A stretch of DNA of 64,000 nucleotides from Plectonema cf. radiosum LEGE 06105 (GTDB lineage Bacteria > Cyanobacteriota > Cyanobacteriia > Cyanobacteriales > Nostocaceae): positions 29,446 through 93,445 of the forward strand of contig NZ_JADEWL010000013.1 in assembly GCF_015207665.1 (NCBI RefSeq), in the 5' to 3' direction. Of this stretch, positions 52,606 to 60,253 are shown piece after piece. Positions within the stretch are counted from its first letter, which is position 1. Each line of letters opens with the position of its first letter. The notes under the pieces are model-generated. The model had not been told where the DNA came from. It saw only the letters and a list, made by a program, of their open reading frames with translations, and did not search any database. Position numbers and translations under genes: made by a program.

Positions 52606-53370
52606 ATGTCAGAATATAAAGCAGAACGTACTGTTTCAGGTGTTTTCAAACAGCAAGAACAAGTTGAAAATGTTGTCCGTCGTTTGTTGGATAGAGGTGT
52701 AACCCGCGAACATATTTCGGTAATGGGTAACAACTTCCAATCTGAAACTAGAATTTCAGGTTTTATTACCAAGAAAGACGTTATTTTAGGCGGATTGAGA
52801 ACAGGAGCAGTCTTCGGTTCTTTGTTTGGCTCCTTTTTAGGTTTGCTTTCTGGTGTAGGAGTGCTGTTTATTCCCTTCGTAGGTTCAGTTGTAGCAGCGG
52901 GACCTATCGGTGGAGCGCTTTTAGGAGCCGCAAGTGGTGCATTAGCTGGTAGTGCTGGTGCAGGTTTAGCTTCGGTATTAGCAACTTTGGGAATGCCTAA
53001 AGAGAAAGCTGCTGTCTACGAAACTCGCTTGAAAGCTGGTGAGTTTATTGTAATGGCAGAAGTACCTGCTGATAAAACCGGAGAAATTTTACTGCTCCTA
53101 CAAAGTGCTGGTGGTGAAGAAACTCATACTAGCGAAGTTACTTTACCTCGTGCTTGTTCTGGTAATTGTAATAGCGCTGAAGATTTAGCCCCTGAAGTAC
53201 GTTCTCATTTATCGGAAACCGCTCAAAAAACTTTCATCGAACGCTACAATTCTGTATTAGATGAAACTAAAGATGAAAGTAAAGCGGAAGAAGCTGCTTG
53301 GAATGCAATTCACCAACAGTATGAGGAAGATGAAAATGGAATTTGGTCTAAACAAAAAGTAACTGCTTAA
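52606..53370 (+). CDS. Glycine-zipper stress protein with C-terminal ChaB-like domain
   Basis: 254 residues. An N-terminal YflT-type general-stress domain ([30 protein letters not shown]), then two Gly/Ala-rich hydrophobic helices (about 65-130, [18 protein letters not shown]) like a DUF1269/glycine zipper inserted in the membrane, a short beta part ([17 protein letters not shown]), and a ChaB domain at the C-terminus ([20 protein letters not shown], then [19 protein letters not shown]). ChaB-like domains are short helical modules of uncertain role. It lies after dps in the same direction, which supports a role in oxidative or general stress. Confidence 0.88.
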   Translation: MSEYKAERTVSGVFKQQEQVENVVRRLLDRGVTREHISVMGNNFQSETRISGFITKKDVILGGLRTGAVFGSLFGSFLGLLSGVGVLFIPFVGSVVAAGPIGGALLGAASGALAGSAGAGLASVLATLGMPKEKAAVYETRLKAGEFIVMAEVPADKTGEILLLLQSAGGEETHTSEVTLPRACSGNCNSAEDLAPEVRSHLSETAQKTFIERYNSVLDETKDESKAEEAAWNAIHQQYEEDENGIWSKQKVTA

Positions 53371-53378
53371 AAATAGGA

Positions 53379-53408
53379 AAAGGATGAAGTTCCAATACTT
53401 TATCCTTT
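53379..53408 (+). terminator. Hairpin after the stress-protein gene
   Basis: AAAGGATGAAG (53379-53389) pairs with CTTTATCCTTT (53398-53408) with one mismatch. There is no clear T-run, so terminator function is likely but weak. Confidence 0.45.
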
Positions 53409-54131
53409 ATCCTGTATTAAGTATTAGGAAGAATAAACTAAAACATGAAGTATGAACGAGAATTTATACTTCATCTTTTGTTCTGGCTCTTAATCTATTC
53501 TTAAACATATTTTTTCTATTACTTAACGTAAGTATAGAACTAAATAATTTTTCCAAACCAAAATCTAAGAAAAACTCATAAATAAATGACACAAAATAAA
53601 CAATTTAGATCAAATCTATAGCAATTAGCTACACAAAAGTTAGATTATCCTGGGAAGTAGCTGGATATTGGGATGATTTATAATCAAGAACGAAGAAGAT
53701 GCCGAAATCACTTGCAAGGCTGTGTAAAAAAAGCAGCAGATGTCAGCGATTTAGAGGCTTATCGTCAAGCAGTAGAACAAAAAATAGATAAATATGCTAA
53801 ATTAAACATCCTGGTTAAGATTGCTGCTTAACGAATGGTACAATAATATATCGAGGATTTGAGTATCGAACAATTTAAACATACTCATATTATTTACGGT
53901 TATTTTTATATGGAAAAAGCGGCATTACCTTATCTTCAAGAAGCCAATTATATATATGTAGTAGATTCGAGTTTCTTCCCTGAAGTTGGGGCTATGAATC
54001 CCAAATTTACAATAGTAGCTAATGCTTCAAGAGTAGCCGAACATCTCATACAAAAATTAGATGCAACGCCGGAAAAGTTTGATTTTTGCAATTAATACCC
54101 TTGTTGAAGTTTTCAGGAGTTTTTGATTAAT
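53409..54131. other. AT-rich stretch with two doubtful small ORFs
   Basis: A 52-codon frame at 53673-53831 (MIYNQERRRCRNHLQGCV..., helical, ends KLNILVKIAA) and the 78-codon frame at 53859-54095, otherwise nothing recognised. Both look like leftovers of larger genes. The end carries the AGGAG of the sigma factor gene. Confidence 0.4.
53859..54095 (+). CDS. Short hypothetical protein or gene remnant
   Basis: 78 residues from a TTG. Text such as HTHIIYGYFYMEKAALPYLQ, NYIYVVDSSFFPEVGAMNPK and FTIVANASRVAEHLIQKLDA looks like real protein with alternating strands and helices, not a random frame. An upstream stop at 53844 and the poor start suggest that it is the C-terminal end of a larger gene. 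I recognise no family. Confidence 0.35.
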   Translation: MSIEQFKHTHIIYGYFYMEKAALPYLQEANYIYVVDSSFFPEVGAMNPKFTIVANASRVAEHLIQKLDATPEKFDFCN

Positions 54132-55127
54132 ATGCAACCCGCAACTATTAATAATAAAGAAAACAGCGCATCCGCCAAGCAAAGACTAAATACAGATACT
54201 GTGCGTGCTTTTTTAGTTCAAATTGGGCGCGTACCATTATTGACTCGTGAACAAGAAGTATTTTATGCCCAACAAGTTAAGCAATTAATGCAATTGCTGG
54301 AAATTAAAGAAAAATTAACCATTAAAATAGACTCCGAACCCGATTTTTCTGTGTGGGCTGATGCAGTAGGAATGACCGAATCCCAACTGCAAGAAACCCT
54401 TGATAAATGCGAATTTGCCCGACAAAAAATGATTGAAGCGAACTTACGTTTAGTAGTGGCGATCGCAAAAAAATATCAGCATCATAATTTGGAATTTGTC
54501 GATTTAATTCAAGAAGGAACTTTAGGTTTACAAAGAGGAGTAGAAAAGTTTGACCCTGATAAAGGTTATAAATTTTCTACCTACGCTTATTGGTGGATTA
54601 GACAAGCAATTACGCGGGCATTAGACCAAAAAAGTCGTTCCATCCGTTTACCAATTCATGTATGTCAAACGTTAAAAAAAATTAAGAAAGCACGACGAGA
54701 TTTAACCCAAGAATTAGGACGTACACCGACAATAGCAGATATTGCTGAATCTGTTGCTTTAAACCCATCGCAAATTCAAGATTATCTACATATGTCGCGT
54801 CAACCCGTATCATTAGATTTACGAGTTGGTGAAGGACAAGATACGGAATTACAAGATTTACTTGAAGACACAAGTTCTTCTATAGATGATTACGTCAATC
54901 ATCAATCATTGCGGGAATGTCTTGATGAAATGTTGATTGAATTAACTCCTCAACAGCGAGAAGTTGTGAATTTACATTTTGGTTTAAGTGATGGGCGGGA
55001 ATTAACATTAACTGAAGTCGCAAAACGTATGGATATTTCTCATACCAGAGTCCGACAGTTACAACGTCAAGCAATTGCTCGTTTACGTCGTAAAAAAATG
55101 AAAGTTAAGAGTTTTATTGCAAATTAA
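54132..55127 (+). CDS. Group 2 (sigma-70 family) RNA polymerase sigma factor
   Basis: 331 residues from ATG 54132; AGGAG at 54115-54119. Contains region 1.2 (DTVRAFLVQIGRVPLLTREQ), 2 (EANLRLVVAIAKKYQHHNLE, FVDLIQEGTLGLQRGVEKFD, FSTYAYWWIRQAITRAL), 3 (LTQELGRTPTIADIAESVAL) and 4.2 helix-turn-helix (LTEVAKRMDISHTRVRQLQR). Region 1.1 of the primary SigA is missing, which places it among the non-essential group 2 sigma factors (SigB/C/D/E type) used in stress, nitrogen or light changes. I cannot tell which member. An 18-base heptamer-repeat tract starts soon after its stop. Confidence 0.95.
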   Translation: MQPATINNKENSASAKQRLNTDTVRAFLVQIGRVPLLTREQEVFYAQQVKQLMQLLEIKEKLTIKIDSEPDFSVWADAVGMTESQLQETLDKCEFARQKMIEANLRLVVAIAKKYQHHNLEFVDLIQEGTLGLQRGVEKFDPDKGYKFSTYAYWWIRQAITRALDQKSRSIRLPIHVCQTLKKIKKARRDLTQELGRTPTIADIAESVALNPSQIQDYLHMSRQPVSLDLRVGEGQDTELQDLLEDTSSSIDDYVNHQSLRECLDEMLIELTPQQREVVNLHFGLSDGRELTLTEVAKRMDISHTRVRQLQRQAIARLRRKKMKVKSFIAN

Positions 55128-55134
55128 TAATCAT

Positions 55135-55262
55135 AGGTTAAAGGTTAAAGGTTAGAGGTTAAAGGTGGACAGTTGACAGTCCTGTTTGTTAATTTCTCAC
55201 TCCGGTGGTACTCACTTTTCACTCCTCACTCATAACTCTTAACTCCTCACTCCTCACTCCTA
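55135..55262. repeat. Heptamer repeats GGTTAAA and CTCCTCA/ACTCCT types
   Basis: GGTTAAA/GGTTAGA units at 55135-55165, GACAGT units, then AACTCCTCACTCC-type units to 55262, the reverse complement of the GGAGTTA/GGAGTGA family. The tract ends just before the TspO gene. Confidence 0.9.
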
Positions 55263-55267
55263 AAGCA

Positions 55268-55732
55268 ATGCTAAAATCTTGGATGGTAATCGGAGCTGTA
55301 ACTTTTATAGTGGCTCTTGGAAGTAGTATAATCAGACCCAAAGATGTCAAATGGTTTAAGCGATTGCAGCGACCAAGTTGGCTGACATTTGAAAAGTTAA
55401 TTCCAATTATTTGGACAGTAATTTTTATTTGCGGTGCTTGGTCTGCCTATATAATTTGGGAACGGGAACCCGGTAGTTCTCAAACTTGGTTTTTAATGGG
55501 TTTATATTTACTTTTAGAAATAGTCATTGTTGCTTTTACTCCGGTTTCATTGTGGTTACAAAATATGAAAGCAGGAGCAATTGTCGGAGGAGTAGGATTT
55601 GTGATTGGAATCATCCTGACTTTGTTCGTTTTACAAGTTTCAGGTTGGGCGGCATTATTATTAGTACCTTATTTAATTTGGAGTCCCATCGGTACTTATA
55701 CTGCTTGGAAAATATATCAATTGAACAATTAA
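55268..55732 (+). CDS. tspO: TspO/MBR family tryptophan-rich membrane protein
   Basis: 154 residues from the ATG at 55268; upstream in-frame codons are encoded by the repeat tract and are not counted. Five membrane helices with the family's Trp-rich pattern: KWFKRLQRPSWLTFEKLIPI, WTVIFICGAWSAYIIWE, and the final LIWSPIGTYTAWKIYQLN. The N-terminal W and P residues fit the tetrapyrrole-binding pocket of TspO. In cyanobacteria these proteins are stress-related and bind bilins or porphyrins; transport is not proven. It lies upstream of the MscS gene by 52 bases. Confidence 0.9.
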   Translation: MLKSWMVIGAVTFIVALGSSIIRPKDVKWFKRLQRPSWLTFEKLIPIIWTVIFICGAWSAYIIWEREPGSSQTWFLMGLYLLLEIVIVAFTPVSLWLQNMKAGAIVGGVGFVIGIILTLFVLQVSGWAALLLVPYLIWSPIGTYTAWKIYQLNN

Positions 55733-55784
55733 TAATTACCAACCATAAATTAACCATCATCAACTAACAACTAACAACCATCAA

Positions 55785-56831
55785 ATGATAATTGCACAAG
55801 TACCTTCAGCATCAGATACAAAAGCAGAAATAACATCAGCTTGGGATAGAGTTCAATTATTAATAGATAATTCTATCGCTCGATTACCAAGTGTTATCTT
55901 GGCAATTATTGTTTTTATCATCTTTTTTTTGATTGCTAGGACTGTTAAACAAGTAATAAAACGAGTGACCCGTCGTCGTCGTAATGCTCGCAGTTTAGGA
56001 ATGGTTTTGGGGCGCTTAGCTCAGGGTACAATAATTTTAGTTGGTTTATTTGTTGCCTTAACAATTATTATTCCTTCGTTTCAAGTCGGCGATTTAGTGC
56101 AATTGTTAGGAATAAGTGGAGTAGCAGTTGGTTTTGCTTTCCGCGATATTTTACAAAACTTTTTAGCTGGAATTTTAATTTTACTTACCGAACCTTTTCA
56201 AATTAACGACCAAATAGTATTTAAAAATTTTGAAGGAACAGTAGAAAATATTGAAACACGAGCGACTACAATTAGAACTTATGATGGTCGCCGAATTGTG
56301 ATTCCCAATGCCGAACTTTTTACTAATTCTGTCACCGTAAATACCGCTTTTGGAAATCGACGCATTGAATATGATTTTGGTATCGGTTATGGAGATGATA
56401 TTGACTTTGCCAAACAGTTAATTCTCGAAGCAATAAATGAAACCGAAGGAGTGCTTCAAGATCCAGCAGCGGATGTACTGGTAGTCGATTTGGCAGACTT
56501 TACCGTGAATATTCGCGCTCGTTGGTGGATACAGCCACCCCGTCGTGCCGATGCCTTGGATTTTCGCGATAAAGTACTCAGTGCTGTGAAAAATAAATTG
56601 ACCGCTAACGGTGTTGATTTGCCGTTCCCAACTCAACAAATCCTCTTCCACGATCAAACAGAAGAGACAGACGGTAACAGAAATCGTCAGCGGGAAGGAT
56701 GGCCATCTGGTTTTGGGAAAGTACCTCAAAGCCGCAGTATTGGGGGTTCCTTAAACCGTTTGATTCACAGTCAAATTCCCAGAGAAGATAAAGATGGTAA
56801 CAATAAAACTTCGATTATTGATCGGCAATGA
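55785..56831 (+). CDS. MscS-type mechanosensitive channel
   Basis: 348 residues. Three N-terminal membrane helices, the third being the pore helix (about 105-135: VQLLGISGVAVGFAFRDILQ followed by NFLAGILILL), then the beta domain (FEGTVENIETRATTIRTYDG, RIVIPNAELFTNSVTVNTAF) and an alpha/beta C-terminal domain with a disordered tail rich in Arg/Gly. It releases small solutes when membrane tension rises. Its stop overlaps the start of the DUF2254 gene by four bases, which suggests the proteins are made together. Confidence 0.93.
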   Translation: MIIAQVPSASDTKAEITSAWDRVQLLIDNSIARLPSVILAIIVFIIFFLIARTVKQVIKRVTRRRRNARSLGMVLGRLAQGTIILVGLFVALTIIIPSFQVGDLVQLLGISGVAVGFAFRDILQNFLAGILILLTEPFQINDQIVFKNFEGTVENIETRATTIRTYDGRRIVIPNAELFTNSVTVNTAFGNRRIEYDFGIGYGDDIDFAKQLILEAINETEGVLQDPAADVLVVDLADFTVNIRARWWIQPPRRADALDFRDKVLSAVKNKLTANGVDLPFPTQQILFHDQTEETDGNRNRQREGWPSGFGKVPQSRSIGGSLNRLIHSQIPREDKDGNNKTSIIDRQ

Positions 56832-58177
56832 AAAACGTCTGGTTGGGTAAGCTGTGGGATTCGATTAATTCAAGCTATTGGGTTGTACCTGCACTGATGA
56901 TGGCTGGAAGTGTTGCCCTAGCCTTTGGTTTACTCCATTTAGATAGATTAGGCTATTACGGTCCACTTCAAGAGTGGGGCTGGATTTATGCTGGTAGTTC
57001 CGATGGCGCTCGTGCTGTACTTTCAGCCGTTGCAGGTTCTATGATTAGCGTTACTGCTACAGCTTTTTCGATTACTATTGTGGCGCTTCAGCTTGCTTCT
57101 TCCAACTTTGGTCCGCGACTCTTGCGTAATTTCATGCAGGACATAGGCAATAAATTAGTACTCGGTACATTTATTAGTACTTTTATTTATTCAATATTAG
57201 TATTACGAGAAGTTTATGGAAGCAGCGATGAGAGAGATAAGTTCATACCCTATCTTTCCGTCACTGTAGGAATTTTGTTGGCTGTAATTAGTACGGCAGT
57301 ATTAATTTATTTCATTCATCATGCATCCACGATCATTCAAGTTTCTCATGTAATTGCTGAGGTTAGTAAAGATTTAGATAATGCGATAGAAAGATTATTT
57401 CCTCAGAAAATTGGACATAACGAACCCGAAGACAAAGATTCGTTGACCAAAATACCCGTCGATTTTGATACTGAAGCTTTCCCCATTAGGTCTTTATATA
57501 AAGGTTATGTGCAAGCAATTGATGATCAAAAGTTAATGGATATAGCTTGTAAACATAACTTAATGGTAAAAGTATTAATTCGACCGGGAAAGTTTACGAT
57601 TAAGGGAAGTTCCATCGTCAAAATACTTTCGATGGATAGGGATAATTATAATACGCCTAATTTTACTAAGATTCAACAACAAATTAACAAAGCATTTATC
57701 TTCGGTAGAGAGCGTACTGAACAACAAGATATAGAATTTCCCATCGCTCAATTAGTTGAGATAGCTTTACGGGCTTTATCTCCGAGTCTCAACGACCCCT
57801 TCACTGCAATCCGCTGTATAAACCAACTCAGTGCTGGACTTTCACACTTGGTTCAAAAAGATTTTCCCTCACCTTATCGTTATGATGCATTTAGAAATCT
57901 TCGCGTAATTGCTTATCCGGTCACGTTTGCAGGATTAACTGATGCTGCTTTTAATCAAATTCGCCAAAATCTTTCTAGCGATGCATCTGTAAATATTCGT
58001 TTATTGGAATCTATCGCGATGATTGCTAATTATACAGAAAAATCTTCAGATAAAACAGCTTTGCGTCGTCATGCAGATTTGGTATTACAAGCTAGTCATC
58101 AAGGATTATCTTTTGAAGAAGATAAAAAAGATGTTGAACAACGTTATCAAGTCGTATTGAAAACATTAGCTTGTTAA
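56828..58177 (+). CDS. DUF2254 family membrane protein
   Basis: 449 residues: four membrane helices in the first 170 residues (WVVPALMMAGSVALAFGLLH, ISVTATAFSITIVALQLASS, LGTFISTFIYSILVL, LLAVISTAVLIYFIHH), then a cytoplasmic part with YKGYVQAIDDQKLMDIACKH, HNLMVKVLIRPGKFTIKGSS and SPSLNDPFTAIRCINQLSAG. These are DUF2254 signatures. Function unknown; many members lie beside channels. Here the ATGA overlap with the MscS gene implies a joint role in osmotic or membrane-tension response. Confidence 0.93.
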   Translation: MKNVWLGKLWDSINSSYWVVPALMMAGSVALAFGLLHLDRLGYYGPLQEWGWIYAGSSDGARAVLSAVAGSMISVTATAFSITIVALQLASSNFGPRLLRNFMQDIGNKLVLGTFISTFIYSILVLREVYGSSDERDKFIPYLSVTVGILLAVISTAVLIYFIHHASTIIQVSHVIAEVSKDLDNAIERLFPQKIGHNEPEDKDSLTKIPVDFDTEAFPIRSLYKGYVQAIDDQKLMDIACKHNLMVKVLIRPGKFTIKGSSIVKILSMDRDNYNTPNFTKIQQQINKAFIFGRERTEQQDIEFPIAQLVEIALRALSPSLNDPFTAIRCINQLSAGLSHLVQKDFPSPYRYDAFRNLRVIAYPVTFAGLTDAAFNQIRQNLSSDASVNIRLLESIAMIANYTEKSSDKTALRRHADLVLQASHQGLSFEEDKKDVEQRYQVVLKTLAC

Positions 58178-58338
58178 AAACAAGTCTGTGTCATATATTA
58201 CTTACGGAATATATCTAAAGTTAGTTGTTGGATAATATTTTTTACAATTATAATTACATTTTGAATATGTATGACATCATATCCGGTTAAACACTTGGAG
58301 AATTTATAGCAAATTTCAGTTGAGTCCAATACATTAAA

Positions 58339-58464
58339 ACCTCACCCCTCCCCTCTCCAAGGCATCGCAGAGGGGTACTCAGATGGCGGGGTGAGGTAAA
58401 ATTTGTATCGCACCCAAGTGAAAACCGCTATAGATCCCCGATTTATTGAAGAAGTCGGGGATCT
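58339..58464. repeat. Nested inverted repeats after the DUF2254 gene
   Basis: Outer ACCTCACCCC (58339-58348) with GGGGTGAGGT (58388-58397), inner CCCCTCT (58350-58356) with AGAGGGG (58369-58375); then AGATCCCCGA (58432-58441) with TCGGGGATCT (58455-58464). The whole gap 58178-58546 otherwise holds nothing recognised. A word GTGAAAACCGCTATA near 58419 also occurs upstream of the HAD gene near 50348. Confidence 0.85.
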
Positions 58465-58546
58465 GAAGAAATACAACTAAAAAAGTAAAAAAACATATAT
58501 TAGTAATATAAATAAATAATTACCATTTTTTTAAAAGGATACCAAA

Positions 58547-59263
58547 GTGAATACCACTTTCTTGCATAACGTAGAAGAAAAAATAGTTTCAATCGAAGTT
58601 GATTCTACTCATTTAGAAGCAGAAATAGTTTTACCTAGAAGCTGTCAAGGAATTGTCGTATTTGTACATAGTAGTGGAATTGGTCGCTACAGCACTCGCA
58701 ATCGTTACCTTGCTCATATGTTAAGGCAAACAGCGGGATTAGGTACCGTACAAATTGATTTATTAACACCTCAAGAAGAGGCAATCGACTTACGCAGCAG
58801 ACATTGTAGTAGTAACGTTAAACTACTATCAACAAGATTAATTGGTGCAGCAAATTGGCTAATTAATAATCCTCTTACCAGTGATTTGAAAATTGGTTAT
58901 TTTGGAGAACAAACGGGGGGAGGTGCAGCTTTACTTGCAGCAGCAGAAAATCCCGACTTAGTAGGGGCTGTAGTTTCGTGCAGCGGACAAACTTGTTTAA
59001 CATCATCAGTTTTATCTAACCTACAAACACCAACTTTATTGATTGTCGGTGAAAATGACCTACCAACCATCGCCACAAATGAAGACACGCTCAAACTAAT
59101 TAAGACATCTGATAAAGAATTAAGCATGATCCAAAATGCTAGCCGTCAATTTAAAGAACCAGGTGCATTTGAAGAAGTTGCTCGTTTATCAAGTCGTTGG
59201 TTTGAAAAATATTTATCAATTAACGATAATTTATTCCATCCAACCACGGTATCCAGTAACTAA
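58547..59263 (+). CDS. Alpha/beta-hydrolase-fold protein (dienelactone hydrolase-like) lacking Ser and His of the triad
   Basis: 238 residues from GTG with AAAGGA upstream. The fold is clear (GIVVFVHSSGIGRYSTRNRY, LGTVQIDLLTPQEEAIDLRS, LIVGENDLPTIATNEDTL). In close relatives the nucleophile is in G-x-S-T-G; here the segment reads YFGEQTGGGAALLAAAENP, with Gln at the Ser position. The catalytic His region (usually A-T-H-L-F) reads NASRQFKEPG with no His. Only the Asp region is recognisable. The enzyme is thus probably inactive and may bind a ligand or partner. Its last 33 bases overlap the convergent radical SAM gene. Confidence 0.8.
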   Translation: MNTTFLHNVEEKIVSIEVDSTHLEAEIVLPRSCQGIVVFVHSSGIGRYSTRNRYLAHMLRQTAGLGTVQIDLLTPQEEAIDLRSRHCSSNVKLLSTRLIGAANWLINNPLTSDLKIGYFGEQTGGGAALLAAAENPDLVGAVVSCSGQTCLTSSVLSNLQTPTLLIVGENDLPTIATNEDTLKLIKTSDKELSMIQNASRQFKEPGAFEEVARLSSRWFEKYLSINDNLFHPTTVSSN

Positions 59264-59848
59264 ACGGCTGCCATCTTTAAATACGTGTATCTCGATTTGG
59301 TCGCTAGCCCAAGTAATTTTATCCTCAAAATCTGGGTTAAATATGCGGACGTGCTGATTACTTGATGAAACCGGAGAATTGGGAGAATTTATTGCTAAAG
59401 ACTCGATAAAAGGTCCGTCAATTAAAATATCCAATTGTTCTAACAATTCTTTTGCACCTGGTGGTGCTTGTTCCGACTGCAATTTTTCCAATGTGAAGCC
59501 AGTAAAAGACATGACATTTAACCCAGCAGCTTTCACCTTACGAGCTAAACTAGCTAATGCTGGAGCTTGCCAAAAAGGTTCTCCTCCAGAGAATGTAACT
59601 CCTGTATTTCCCGGTTTACTCAGAATTTTTTCCGCGAGGGAATCAACTGATTCAAGCTGATTAATTTCAAATGACCAAGATTCCGGATTGAAACAACCCC
59701 CACATTCTCGTTTACAACCTTGTACCCAGATTACAGCCCGACTTCCAGGACCATTTACTTCCGACTCATCAACGTAACCCATGATGTTCAAATAGCCAGG
59801 GGGAACGTCATTTTCTGAAGGATATGGATTAGTTGACTTTATTGCCAT
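59231..59848 (-). CDS. NrdG-like radical SAM activating enzyme
   Basis: 205 residues. Cys cluster CKRECGGCFNP (C-x3-C-x2-C) binds the 4Fe-4S cluster that cleaves SAM; GVTFSGGEPFWQAPALASLA is the GGE SAM-binding motif, and LIDGPFIESL and QHVRIFNP follow. This is the pattern of anaerobic ribonucleotide reductase activators (NrdG) and other glycyl-radical activases. No nrdD is adjacent, so the partner is unknown. The start follows a good AAAGGAGC site. Length (205) is somewhat longer than E. coli NrdG (154). Confidence 0.85.
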   Translation of the reverse strand: MAIKSTNPYPSENDVPPGYLNIMGYVDESEVNGPGSRAVIWVQGCKRECGGCFNPESWSFEINQLESVDSLAEKILSKPGNTGVTFSGGEPFWQAPALASLARKVKAAGLNVMSFTGFTLEKLQSEQAPPGAKELLEQLDILIDGPFIESLAINSPNSPVSSSNQHVRIFNPDFEDKITWASDQIEIHVFKDGSRLVTGYRGWME

Positions 59849-60253
59849 TTTTTGCTCCTTTTAGCCGTCATATTTATAATGACGGTTCTTGCTATCAGAA
59901 TGCATCCGCGAAGTCTACTTTATAAAATGTTATCGATAATTCCATTAAAAAAAAATTATCACGCAGTGATATGCATCACTGTCGCATTGCGATCGCGACT
60001 GGTAACGTAGAAACCTATATTCAACTTTCGTTTTTTTTACACATAATTGATGATACATCAGAAAATTTGCATTTACGATCGGGTATTTTAGCTACTTCCA
60101 ATGCGCTCCGTAATTACCATTCACCCTTTTTGGTGCGGTTGATCTCTCTTTGCTCTGCGCTGACTGTGCGAGAAGATTAAGCCACTTCTAGCTTCTGCTG
60201 GGAGCAAAAATTTCGCTTAATGTAGTAATCCCCTATATCGACGGTTATCATGT
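59849..60253. other. Divergent intergenic region
   Basis: 405 bases between the radical SAM gene and the giant kinase. Contains CAGTGAT-ATGC-ATCACTG (59964-59981), a possible operator, and HIP1 octamers. A 69-codon frame (59971-60180) crosses these and lacks support. Confidence 0.4.

Noticed and set aside
59971..60180. 69-codon ORF between the radical SAM gene and the giant kinase
   Set aside because: Crosses a palindrome and HIP1 sites, lacks a ribosome site and any protein-like pattern.
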